Below are positions 49,511-57,427 of a stretch of DNA of 57,427 nt, piece by piece. The position numbers and the translations under genes were made by a program. Source of the stretch: an uncultured Colwellia sp. (GTDB taxonomy: Bacteria > Pseudomonadota > Gammaproteobacteria > Enterobacterales > Alteromonadaceae). Position 1 is the first letter of the stretch, and the number at the start of each line of letters is the position of its first letter. The stretch covers positions 1 to 57,427 of the forward strand of contig CAJXWZ010000031.1 in assembly GCA_913062815.1 (NCBI GenBank), in the 5' to 3' direction. The notes under the pieces were generated by a model. It saw nothing but the letters and a program-made list of their open reading frames with translations. It was not told where the DNA came from and searched no databases.

Positions 49511-52500
49511 ATGTCTATAAAATTTAGAAAGAAACGTCTTGCAATAGCAGTTTCCACTGCTATTACCTGTTCGCTGCCATCACTAGCTTTTGCCGCTGAA
49601 GAAGTTGAACAGAATGAAGTGAAAGAACAAGAAATTGAAGTAATTGAAGTACGTGGCATGCGCAACAGTATTGAAAGCGCGCAGTTTATGAAGCGACATG
49701 CCGACACGGTAGTAGATGTGATTACCGCGTCAGATATAGGAGCATTACCAGATGTATCGGTCACTGAAGCACTTCAGCGTTTACCTGGTGTAACTATTGA
49801 GCGTTTCGCTTCTCCAAGTGATCCAAAACATTTTGCCGATGAAGGTACTGGGGTATTAGTGCGCGGATTAGACCGTGTGCGCAGTGAAATTAACGGTCGC
49901 GACTCATTCAGCGCAAACCCAAATGGAGGATTAAGTTATGAAGACTTCCCTGCTGAATTATTAGGCGCAGTTGAAGTTTTTAAAAACCAAACCGCTGATA
50001 GAATTTCTGGTGGAATTGCTGGCACAGTAAACTTAGTTACTCGAAAGCCTTTCGATTCTGACAAACAGTTGATTGGCATAAGTGCACAAGCAAATTATGG
50101 TGACTATCGCGAAGAAACTTCGCCATCATTTAGCGCGCTTTTTTCTGACAATTGGGATACTAGTGCCGGTAAGTTTGGCTTATTAGTTGCGGCTTCACAT
50201 TCTGAGTTTAAAACGCGTGGGGATGGTTTTGGTTTAGGTAACTTTCATAGCCGTGGTCCTGCTGATACATTCTCTTACGATGCATGGGGTACACCAAGTC
50301 CAGGTGTTCTTGCTGGGCAATATTCTAATCCTTGTATTCCTGGTGCGGCCGATTGGCGCGCTTGTGGTGCTGATCAATCAGATACCGTTCAGTATACTGC
50401 TGAAGATGCTGCCGCTTATACCGCCCCTTTTGAAGCACAAGAGCTTGAAGGACAGCCAGATGGTGTCACTTGGTATGCACCGGCGAGTTACACTATGACG
50501 AGCGCAGAAAATGATCGAAAACGCCAAGGCTTAACCACTAGCTTACAATGGCAGAGTAATGATGAAAGAATAACCGCTACTTTAGAACATATCAGCTCTG
50601 AAGCGTCGTTAGAATATCGCGAACATGTTATTGCTTCAGGTGATCGTGGCTTTTTAACTTATGCACCTAATGGTACTCAATGGTTCGATGGACTTGATGA
50701 AAATGATAATAGTCACCCTTTAACAGTTGATAGCAACGGTTATCTTACTTCAGGTGTAGGTCGTGTGAACAATCCGAACCTGCCACTTCAGTTCCGTTCA
50801 CGTTATAATTTCAACGAAAGTACGGTAGACGATACTTCATTAAATATAGTATTTAGACCGACGGATTTATTAACGATTGCAGTAGATTATCAACGTATTG
50901 ATTCTGAGCAAATTGTCCATAATAACTCACTTACGTCGCGTATTAATGGTAATCAAACCAGTGAAAATGCACCTTTTTTTATGGACTTAAGAGGTGACAC
51001 CCCAACAATTGAGTATTTAAACTCAAATACCTCTACTCCTCCCGATGTTGAAGTTGATACTAACCCATTATTAAGACTTGCCAGTGGTATGCAACAAGAA
51101 GAGCATAATGAAGCAAGCTCAGATAGTTTTAAATTAGATGTTGAATATAAGCTTGATGGCGCTTTCACTGCTATAAAAACTGGTTTGTACTATTCTGAGA
51201 AAGAGTTAACAGTGCGTGATACAGATTATGAAGGTTGGCAAGCCTTAGGTACGCCTTGGAATGCGCAAGCTTCCTATAACGCCTCACCCCAAGTTATGCC
51301 TGACTTGTATGATCGCATCAGTTTTGCTGACCATTACAATGGCAATACTTTAATAGGTGCTAACAATAGCTTTTTATTCCCGCGTATGGGCTTAGCTGAG
51401 AATTACGAGCAAACGCTTCGAGATGGCTGCGGTACTTGGAGTGCAGAAGGAAATGCCATGGATGGAACTGGCGGTTGTGCCTTATCATATGCTGATGCCT
51501 CTGGTCGTGTTTTCAGTCACTTTGCCCCGCGCCATATTAGCTCAAGTAAAACAGAGCGTACTGAATTTTATGTTCGTGGTGATTTTGACATAGATCTTGA
51601 ACAGTACGATATGGTGCTAAAAGGTAATATTGGTTTACGCTATGTTGATTATCAGTTGCAATCAACCGGTGCAATTAATACACCTGCAACGTCAAGACGC
51701 GGTACCGACCCAGAGTCATCTCTTCACCAAGTGATGTTGAATGATTACCCAAGCATTTACGCATTAGCGTCAGGTGAAAGCTTCTCTAGCACAATAGACG
51801 GTACAGATTATACGACCGTCCTGCCTAGCTTAAACCTAACTTTAGGCGTAACTGATGATTTCATCGTGAGATTTGGCGCTTCTAAAGGTCTTTATTATCC
51901 AAGCCTTGTTGATTCTGCCAATAAGATGAACATTAGTTTGGACTACGATGAAGTTTTCTTAAATCCTGCAGAAAGTAAAGATGAAACTACCAACCCTACC
52001 GTTGCTTTACAAAATATTGAAATTAGTGCCAACGCACGTAACGCTTTCTTAGAGCCAGAAGAGTCGATTAATTTGGATCTAACCACAGAGTGGTATTTTG
52101 CAGATGCAGGTTCAGTAACGGTTGGATTATTCCACAAAAAGCTATCGAATATTATCCGAAACAAACAATTCACCACATCTGTTGAAGTCGACGGTAATAC
52201 CTTTCCCGTATCAGCCTATGGCCCGGCTAATACAGGTTCTGGTACCATTCGTGGTATCGAATTAGCTTACAGTCAATTTTACGATATGTTGCCGGGTTTA
52301 TGGAGTGGTTTGGGTCTACAAATTAACTACACCTATATTGATCAAAACGGTCTGGAAGATCCAAATACTTCGCCAACAGAGGGACTCAACTTCAATGGCG
52401 CAGGCGTACCTATAACAGATAATCGAAACTCTTTCCGTCAGTTTACTGGTTTACCTTTACAAGGTTACTCTGATCAGAATTTCAATATCGTCGGTATGTA

Positions 52501-52792
52501 TGAAAAAAATGATGTTTCATTCAGGTTAGCCTATACCTGGCGATCGGAGTACTTATTAACCTTGCGTGAATCTGAAGAGTTCGTTCCAGTCTACTCAAAA
52601 GATCAAGGCATGATGGATGCGAGCTTGTTTTACAACATTAATGAAAACTTTAAAATTGGTTTGCAAGTCAATAATGTACTTGGTACGGACACGCAAACTC
52701 AGTACCAACAAGATCAGCAAGCAAGATTAACCGACGCGTTTAATTTCACTTCAGACCGTCGTTATTCATTAAACATTAGTGCGGTATTCTAA
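49511..52792 (+). CDS. Large TonB-dependent receptor, TIGR01782-like, polysaccharide type
   Basis: A 1094-residue outer-membrane receptor. Signal peptide ends LAFA-AEE. A Glu-rich linker is followed by the TonB-box-like EVIEVRGMRNSIES, then the plug with DIGALPDVSVTEALQRLPGV (hallmark of the TIGR01782 class) and RISGGIAGTVNLVTRKPFD. A long barrel ends DRRYSLNISAVF with terminal Phe. Receptors of this class carry oligosaccharides in Caulobacter and Alteromonadales. The ATG at 49511 has AAGGG seven bases upstream and starts the signal peptide; the ATG at 49478 would add 11 residues. It is divergent from the oxidative-chitin-like locus, so oxidised chitooligosaccharides are a reasonable ligand. 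Downstream are two halogenase-like genes and a cupin gene. Confidence 0.92.
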   Translation: MSIKFRKKRLAIAVSTAITCSLPSLAFAAEEVEQNEVKEQEIEVIEVRGMRNSIESAQFMKRHADTVVDVITASDIGALPDVSVTEALQRLPGVTIERFASPSDPKHFADEGTGVLVRGLDRVRSEINGRDSFSANPNGGLSYEDFPAELLGAVEVFKNQTADRISGGIAGTVNLVTRKPFDSDKQLIGISAQANYGDYREETSPSFSALFSDNWDTSAGKFGLLVAASHSEFKTRGDGFGLGNFHSRGPADTFSYDAWGTPSPGVLAGQYSNPCIPGAADWRACGADQSDTVQYTAEDAAAYTAPFEAQELEGQPDGVTWYAPASYTMTSAENDRKRQGLTTSLQWQSNDERITATLEHISSEASLEYREHVIASGDRGFLTYAPNGTQWFDGLDENDNSHPLTVDSNGYLTSGVGRVNNPNLPLQFRSRYNFNESTVDDTSLNIVFRPTDLLTIAVDYQRIDSEQIVHNNSLTSRINGNQTSENAPFFMDLRGDTPTIEYLNSNTSTPPDVEVDTNPLLRLASGMQQEEHNEASSDSFKLDVEYKLDGAFTAIKTGLYYSEKELTVRDTDYEGWQALGTPWNAQASYNASPQVMPDLYDRISFADHYNGNTLIGANNSFLFPRMGLAENYEQTLRDGCGTWSAEGNAMDGTGGCALSYADASGRVFSHFAPRHISSSKTERTEFYVRGDFDIDLEQYDMVLKGNIGLRYVDYQLQSTGAINTPATSRRGTDPESSLHQVMLNDYPSIYALASGESFSSTIDGTDYTTVLPSLNLTLGVTDDFIVRFGASKGLYYPSLVDSANKMNISLDYDEVFLNPAESKDETTNPTVALQNIEISANARNAFLEPEESINLDLTTEWYFADAGSVTVGLFHKKLSNIIRNKQFTTSVEVDGNTFPVSAYGPANTGSGTIRGIELAYSQFYDMLPGLWSGLGLQINYTYIDQNGLEDPNTSPTEGLNFNGAGVPITDNRNSFRQFTGLPLQGYSDQNFNIVGMYEKNDVSFRLAYTWRSEYLLTLRESEEFVPVYSKDQGMMDASLFYNINENFKIGLQVNNVLGTDTQTQYQQDQQARLTDAFNFTSDRRYSLNISAVF

Positions 52793-52819
52793 TGAAAAGT
52801 GACGAGTAAAAGTGCAATA

Positions 52820-52851
52820 TAAACTACGCAGTGACAACCCTGCGTAGTTTA
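52820..52851 (+). terminator. Hairpin between TonB receptor and first halogenase gene
   Basis: TAAACTACGCAG (52820-52831) and CTGCGTAGTTTA (52840-52851) form a perfect 12-bp stem with an 8-base loop, 27 bp after the receptor stop. No long U-run follows, so it is more likely a partial terminator or 3'-end stabiliser that keeps receptor mRNA above that of the genes behind it. Confidence 0.65.
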
Positions 52852-52920
52852 CTTACGCTTTACAAAGAGAGTTATTTTCAAACTATCAAATTGTAATACT
52901 TAATCTATAACGGCTGTACT

Positions 52921-54423
52921 ATGCAAAATACTTTAAAATCAATCTGTATTGTCGGTGGAGGAACGGCTGGTTGGATGGCCGCAACATTACTTTCGACGTC
53001 TTTAAGAGGTAGTAATATAAAAATTACTGTTGTTGAATCACCTGATATAGAAACTATTGGTGTAGGTGAATCTACCGTACCGTCAATAATGGATTTTATA
53101 CATGCGTGTCAGATTGATCTCAAAGAATTTATACAGGCTACCTCTGCTAGTTTCAAATTAGGTATTCGATTTGATGATTGGCTAAAACCTGAGGCAAGCT
53201 ATTTCCACCCTTTTGGAAAAGTTGGCAAAGATATCAATGGCTTTGATTTTTATCAGGCCTGGTTAAAATCTATTGCGGATGGTAATAACACCCGTTGGCT
53301 TGACCATTCTCCAAGTGCCATTATGGCCGAGCATGAACGCTTTATGTTACGCCCCCATCAATCCCAAAACTGGGTATTATCAAGCTATGCTCATGCCCTT
53401 CATTTAGATGCAGTACAAGTTGCTCGGTATTTACGAACGCTTTGCCAAAAAAGAGGTGTTGTAAGAGTAGAAGCAACAGTGAAAAAAGTTAACCTTGATA
53501 GTAAAGACTTTATAAATAGTCTCGATTTGGATGACGATACACAGGTTAGCAGTGATTTTTTTATCGACTGTACTGGATTTAAAGGACTATTAATAGACAA
53601 CGCGTTAAAGGTAGAATTTGAAAGTTGGTCTCATTATTTACCTTGTAATCGCGCTGCTACGGTACAAACTGCACAAGTAAACAAGCCTGTTCCGTATACC
53701 ATTGCAAAGTCTCTAGCGGCCGGTTGGTCATGGAAAATCCCCTTGCAACACCGTACCGGTAATGGCTATGTTTTTTCTAGTCAATTTTGCAGTGATGACC
53801 AAGCCCTAGCTACATTGGTCAGTAATGTTGATGGCAAGATATTGAATGAACCACGAATTATCCCCTTTGTAACCGGAAAACGTAAAAAGGTTTGGCACAA
53901 TAACTGTTTAGCGTTAGGGCTTGCCGGTGGATTTTTAGAGCCTTTAGAGTCTACCGCCATTCACTTGGTGTATAAAACTTTAGTTCACTTCATCAAGCAC
54001 TTCCCCGATGGTGATTTTGATACTGGCAATGAACAAGCCTTTAATGCAAAGATTGATACTGATTATCTAGAAATTCGTGATTTTATTATTCTGCACTATT
54101 GCACTTCGGGTCGAGATGATACTGACTTTTGGCAGTGGTGCAAGAATATGCCTATACCTGAATCATTGCATGAAAAAATACGGCAATTTCGAAAAAGAGG
54201 TCAATTAGAACATACGCCGGGTCAGTTTTTTACCTCTGACAGTTGGTGTTCTATTTTCGAAGGCATGAATATCCGCCCTCAAAAATATCATCCTTTAATC
54301 AATGGCTTTCATAGTCAAGATCTAGCGAATACCTTAAGTGAAAATATTAAAAACATTCGCACTACTGTGCTACAAATGCCAAATCACTTTGATTATATAC
54401 AGTCACATTGCAAAGCACGATGA
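52921..54423 (+). CDS. Flavin-dependent tryptophan-halogenase-like protein (first)
   Basis: A 500-residue FAD protein of the tryptophan halogenase family. FAD loop VGGGTAGWMA (11-20); GVGESTVPS; Lys79 in ATSASFKLGIRF at the place of the chlorinating Lys79 of PrnA; WSWKIP motif in AAGWSWKIPLQHR; Glu in GGFLEPLESTAIH matching the PrnA active-site Glu; C-terminal SRDDTDFW and SWCSIFEGM. All marks of an active halogenase are kept. Such genes beside TonB receptors are widespread in Alteromonadales and Caulobacterales, but no halogenated product is known for them. The ATG has only a weak ribosome site. Substrate unknown; it may not be free tryptophan. Confidence 0.9.
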   Translation: MQNTLKSICIVGGGTAGWMAATLLSTSLRGSNIKITVVESPDIETIGVGESTVPSIMDFIHACQIDLKEFIQATSASFKLGIRFDDWLKPEASYFHPFGKVGKDINGFDFYQAWLKSIADGNNTRWLDHSPSAIMAEHERFMLRPHQSQNWVLSSYAHALHLDAVQVARYLRTLCQKRGVVRVEATVKKVNLDSKDFINSLDLDDDTQVSSDFFIDCTGFKGLLIDNALKVEFESWSHYLPCNRAATVQTAQVNKPVPYTIAKSLAAGWSWKIPLQHRTGNGYVFSSQFCSDDQALATLVSNVDGKILNEPRIIPFVTGKRKKVWHNNCLALGLAGGFLEPLESTAIHLVYKTLVHFIKHFPDGDFDTGNEQAFNAKIDTDYLEIRDFIILHYCTSGRDDTDFWQWCKNMPIPESLHEKIRQFRKRGQLEHTPGQFFTSDSWCSIFEGMNIRPQKYHPLINGFHSQDLANTLSENIKNIRTTVLQMPNHFDYIQSHCKAR

Positions 54424-54478
54424 TTAACTAAGTAATGGTTTCGAGCACGTTCATACATTAAGGTATATACACAAATTC

Positions 54479-55495
54479 ATGGCCAAATATAAAACTATTC
54501 CAGAATATTCAGCATTAACTACTCAACAATTTTTTGGACAAATAGTGCCAAATCAACAACCCGTTGTAATTCGTGGGTTTGCTAAAAGCTGGCCATTGGT
54601 CTCGTCTGCTCAAAAAACACCCCATGAATTTATTGCCTATTTAAATAAATTTTATACTGGCAAGAAAACGACAATGGTAGTAGCCCCTCCTGCTGCAAAC
54701 AAACGCTTCTATTACAATGATGAAATGACCGATATCAACTTTTTGAGTGGTGAAGAACGAGTCGACTTATTTTTGAATCGCTTAATCGAGTTGATTAATA
54801 GAGATGTATACCCTGCCATTGCCATGCAAAGCACACTCACTAGCGAAATATTACCAGGCTTAGTTGGCGACAATTGTTCCGATTTTTTTACTGACGTTGA
54901 GCCGCGCTTATGGATTGGAAATGAAGGTATTGTCAATACACATTACGATGGCTCTGATAATTTTGCCTGTGTTGTAGCTGGCCGTAGACGCTTTGTACTT
55001 TTTCCACCTGAGCAAACCTGTAATTTATACCCTGGCCCTCTCAACTTTACGCCAGCAGGTGCACCTACGAGTTTAGTCGACCTTAACAAGCCTGATTTTG
55101 AAAGCTTTCCATTATTTAAACAAGCACTGACCGAAGCCTATAGTGTTGAGTTAGGGCCAGGTGACGCCATTTTTATACCTATGCTTTGGTGGCACCATGT
55201 TGAGTCTTTAGAGAAAGTGAATGCCTTGATGAATTATTGGTGGAATGGCAGTTTTGCACCGAACTCAGTGTCGCCTAGCGCAATTGATAGCTTGAACTTA
55301 GCGTTACTGGCTATGCGAGATTTACCTCAAAAACAACGCGATGCTTGGCGTAATATGTTTGATCATTACCTATTTAAGCAAGGCGTTGATCCTACCGCGT
55401 ATATTCCAAAGCATCAGCATCACATATTAGGTGAGCTATCGCCTGATTATGTTGAAGCCGTTAAAGATCACTTTGCTACTAAATTACAAAAGTAA
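54479..55495 (+). CDS. Cupin-8/JmjC-like Fe(II)/2-oxoglutarate oxygenase
   Basis: A 338-residue cytoplasmic protein of the cupin_8 (FIH/JmjC-like) family. N-terminal QQPVVIRGFAKSWPL is typical. Iron ligands: His155 and Asp157 in IVNTHYDGSDN, and a His at 239 in PMLWWHHVESL. GRRRFVLFPPEQ and GPGDAIFIP are family blocks. Relatives hydroxylate protein side chains (FIH, ribosomal oxygenases). In Alteromonadales this type of gene (also called pass1-related) recurs with TonB receptors and halogenases. It lies between the two halogenase genes, 55 and 50 bp from each. Ribosome site weak (AAGG 15 bases away). Target unknown. Confidence 0.87.
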   Translation: MAKYKTIPEYSALTTQQFFGQIVPNQQPVVIRGFAKSWPLVSSAQKTPHEFIAYLNKFYTGKKTTMVVAPPAANKRFYYNDEMTDINFLSGEERVDLFLNRLIELINRDVYPAIAMQSTLTSEILPGLVGDNCSDFFTDVEPRLWIGNEGIVNTHYDGSDNFACVVAGRRRFVLFPPEQTCNLYPGPLNFTPAGAPTSLVDLNKPDFESFPLFKQALTEAYSVELGPGDAIFIPMLWWHHVESLEKVNALMNYWWNGSFAPNSVSPSAIDSLNLALLAMRDLPQKQRDAWRNMFDHYLFKQGVDPTAYIPKHQHHILGELSPDYVEAVKDHFATKLQK

Positions 55496-55545
55496 ATAAA
55501 ATTTCAAAATGAAACGTTTGAATTATCACTAATGAGCAAATAACC

Positions 55546-57048
55546 ATGTTAAATAATGACAACAAACCCAAAAAAATAGTCATAGTTGGTGGCGGAACCG
55601 CTGGCTGGATGGCTGCAAATTTATTGGCATGTAAGTGGAAAGACACTGAAGTTTGCTTAGTTGAGTCCAAAGAGATAGGCACTATAGGTGTTGGCGAAGG
55701 CAGCACTCCACACTTAAAATTATTTTTTGATGCTATCGGCGTCGCTGATTCACAATGGATGCCGCGCTGTAATGCTACCTACAAAAATGGCATCACCTTC
55801 GATAATTGGTCCGCTATTGAAGGGTTTGAATCATATTTTCATCCATTCGCTGCACAAACTGATGATGTATTCACTGTGCCGCTATTTTTTAAAAATATTC
55901 AAGCGCGAATGCAGGGTTATAGTGTTAACGCCCATCCAGATACATACTTTTTAGAATCCTATTTATCAAAAAATAATTTAGGTCCCTTGCCTGATGAATC
56001 TTTTCCTTTTGGCATAGCGTACGGGTATCACTTCGATTCTGCTCTGCTAGGGCAGTTTTTAGCAGAACATGCGCAAAGCCATGGAGTAAAAAGAGTATAT
56101 GGCACAGTAAGCGATATTTTAGTGAAAGAAGATGGCAACATAGGCACGGTTATACTCAGTGATGACACCCAGTTAACGGCCGACTTCTTCATTGACTGCT
56201 CAGGGTTTAACGCTTTACTTATGCAAAAAACGTTGAAAGTCAGCTATAAGAGTTTTAAAGATAATTTAATTAACGATGCTGCCGTCGTAATACCTAGCGA
56301 GATTTCAGCAGCTCTGCCTGTACATACTACAGCTACGGCTCTCTCCAACGGCTGGGCGTGGCAGATCCCTTTAAGAAATCGTTTTGGGAATGGTTACGTT
56401 TATAGCACCAATTATATTAATGCGGATAGGGCTGAAACTGAGCTTAGACAACATTTGGGTTTGTTGGAAAGTGATACTCAAGCAAACCATTTAGCGATGA
56501 AAGTGGGACGTGTTGAAAAACACTGGCACAAAAACTGTATTGCCGTAGGGCTTTCTCAAGGGTTCATTGAACCTTTAGAAGCGACGGCGCTTGCGCTCTC
56601 GTTTAATACCATAGAGCAATTTATGAATTATTTTCAAGAAGGTAACTGTACCAATAAGTTTGAAGATGAATTCAACAAAGATATTAACGGCAGGTTTGAT
56701 GGCATCAGAGACTATATTGTCTGTCACTACAAAGCTAACCAACGCACCGATAGTGACTATTGGCGAGATTGTGCAGCAAACAATAATACCTCTGAAAACT
56801 TAAGCCGGATTTTATATCTATGGAACAACAGTAGGGATTTCGCCGGTGATATGTATAAATATAATTTAATGGGCAGTTATCAACCAAAATCATGGGCGTG
56901 TTTGCTTGCAGGCTATGGCATATTTCCACAACACAATAAGAATAAATCGACTGTATATCCTAGTTATCAACAAGAAATAGAAGGCTTAAATGATTTTATA
57001 AGGCGCTGCGGATTAAACTTTAAAAACCACAGTGAACTTTTGATGTAG
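55546..57048 (+). CDS. Flavin-dependent tryptophan-halogenase-like protein (second)
   Basis: A 500-residue paralogue of the 52921 protein. FAD loop VGGGTAGWMA; GVGEGSTPHLK; Lys80 in CNATYKNGITF at the catalytic-Lys position; GWAWQIP motif in SNGWAWQIPLRNR; Glu in QGFIEPLEATAL; C-terminal RTDSDYWRDC and SWACLLAGYG. The two copies have diverged widely outside these motifs, so they probably have different partners rather than being a recent duplication. It is the last gene of the receptor operon, ending at the long-loop terminator at 57076-57143. Confidence 0.9.
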   Translation: MLNNDNKPKKIVIVGGGTAGWMAANLLACKWKDTEVCLVESKEIGTIGVGEGSTPHLKLFFDAIGVADSQWMPRCNATYKNGITFDNWSAIEGFESYFHPFAAQTDDVFTVPLFFKNIQARMQGYSVNAHPDTYFLESYLSKNNLGPLPDESFPFGIAYGYHFDSALLGQFLAEHAQSHGVKRVYGTVSDILVKEDGNIGTVILSDDTQLTADFFIDCSGFNALLMQKTLKVSYKSFKDNLINDAAVVIPSEISAALPVHTTATALSNGWAWQIPLRNRFGNGYVYSTNYINADRAETELRQHLGLLESDTQANHLAMKVGRVEKHWHKNCIAVGLSQGFIEPLEATALALSFNTIEQFMNYFQEGNCTNKFEDEFNKDINGRFDGIRDYIVCHYKANQRTDSDYWRDCAANNNTSENLSRILYLWNNSRDFAGDMYKYNLMGSYQPKSWACLLAGYGIFPQHNKNKSTVYPSYQQEIEGLNDFIRRCGLNFKNHSELLM

Positions 57049-57075
57049 TTAGCTCAGCTGCCATAATGTAATAAT

Positions 57076-57143
57076 TAAAGACAAGCAAAACATGCCAATT
57101 AATATAGCGCTAAAAATGCCACAAAAAACGTTGCTTGTCTTTA
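57076..57143 (+). terminator. Long-loop terminator closing the halogenase operon
   Basis: TAAAGACAAGCAA (57076-57088) and TTGCTTGTCTTTA (57131-57143) are perfect 13-bp arms with a 42-base loop. TTTTT follows on the plus strand. The right arm lies inside the 3' end of the convergent acetyltransferase gene, so the terminator is partly coding. Confidence 0.65.
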
Positions 57144-57427
57144 TTTTTCGCTCCTAACTTCTGATAAAAATTGATGGCAGGAACATTGCTGCTTGGTGTT
57201 TGCCATTGCATAGTGTTTATTTTGTTTTCTTGTGAGAAACATCTAAGCTTTTGCATCAATTTCAAGCCAATGCCCTGTCCTCGGTTTTGCTCATTAAGAT
57301 ATAAACAGTCTAGATACAAATACCAGTCCATATCCCAAGTTGAAAACTGTTTAATTACTGAGGTATAACCAACCAGAGTACTTTTAAGTTCTACAACAAA
57401 GATGGTTAAAGGCAGAGTTGCTAAACT
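57110..57427 (-). CDS. GNAT-family acetyltransferase, 5' part beyond the window
   Basis: The minus-strand frame is open from the right edge to the stop at 57110, about 105 residues visible. Seen: TLPLTIFVVELKSTLVGYTS (beta strands 3-4 region), LDCLYLNEQNRGQGIGLKLM with the acetyl-CoA loop RGQGIG, and a C-terminal SSNVPAINFYQKLGAK, which is the usual GNAT end. An internal ATG at 57331 is not the true start because the conserved strands lie before it. Acceptor unknown. Confidence 0.88.
   Translation of the reverse strand, partial: SLATLPLTIFVVELKSTLVGYTSVIKQFSTWDMDWYLYLDCLYLNEQNRGQGIGLKLMQKLRCFSQENKINTMQWQTPSSNVPAINFYQKLGAKNKDKQRFLWHF

Noticed and set aside
49471..49764. 97-codon minus-strand frame over the receptor signal region
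   Set aside because: Ser/Thr/Cys-rich shadow of the receptor's start; no ribosome site.

Overview
The window is AT-rich DNA from a marine gammaproteobacterium. Gene content (many TonB-dependent receptors, BCCT and SSS transporters, a FucP-type permease, TPR-sulfotransferases and flavin-halogenase-like genes beside receptors) fits the Alteromonadales, most likely the Colwelliaceae (Thalassotalea/Colwellia type). That placement is inferred from protein style, not from a marker gene. No rRNA, tRNA, CRISPR array, transposase or integrase was seen. Almost the whole window is accessory glycan-use DNA.

Region 1 (1-9.97 kb). After the tail of an unknown gene lies a decayed modF-like ABC ATPase (80-625). 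A nine-gene minus-strand operon (683-8768) then encodes a full non-phosphorylating L-fucose pathway: FucP permease, mutarotase, aldo/keto-reductase L-fucose dehydrogenase, fuconolactonase, a split UxaA-type dehydratase in the place normally held by enolase-type FucD, 2-keto-3-deoxyfuconate dehydrogenase, an FAH-family hydrolase (pyruvate + L-lactate) and LldD to oxidise the lactate. A 1.2-kb gene-poor gap with a possible gene remnant follows.

Region 2 (9.97-22.8 kb). A secreted CocE-type hydrolase faces a minus-strand group: two tandem SGNH/CE2-like carbohydrate esterases (one secreted with a PKD domain, one a lipoprotein), an alpha/beta esterase, a BCCT transporter, then a medium-chain reductase, an SDR and a TonB receptor.

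Region 3 (20.3-37.9 kb). There are two related modules, each with a TonB receptor, a TPR-sulfotransferase and a GcvA-like LysR regulator. They flank a GH2 beta-galactosidase. The second module adds a STAS/SpoIIAA-like protein, a DUF4915/TIGR03032-like propeller protein and an aspartyl/asparaginyl beta-hydroxylase-like oxygenase.

Region 4 (37.9-49 kb). A LysR gene diverges from a 2,5-dioxovalerate dehydrogenase. Next is a seven-gene minus-strand locus: PLP deaminase of the D-serine dehydratase-like type, RpiR regulator, D-aminoacylase-like deacetylase, RidA, SSS symporter, GH20 beta-hexosaminidase and an SMP-30-like lipoprotein. The set closely fits the oxidative chitin route known from marine Gammaproteobacteria, in which C1-oxidised GlcNAc (GlcNAc1A) is deacetylated and deaminated like a D-amino acid.

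Region 5 (49.5-57.2 kb). A 1094-residue TonB receptor is followed by a flavin-dependent halogenase-like gene, a cupin-8/JmjC-like oxygenase and a second halogenase-like gene, ending at a long-loop terminator. Both halogenases keep the catalytic Lys and Glu. The window ends in a partial GNAT acetyltransferase.

The strongest candidates for undescribed biology are the receptor-linked modification enzymes (sulfotransferases, beta-hydroxylase, cupin oxygenase, halogenases) found beside all three TonB receptors, and the UxaA-type fuconate dehydratase.
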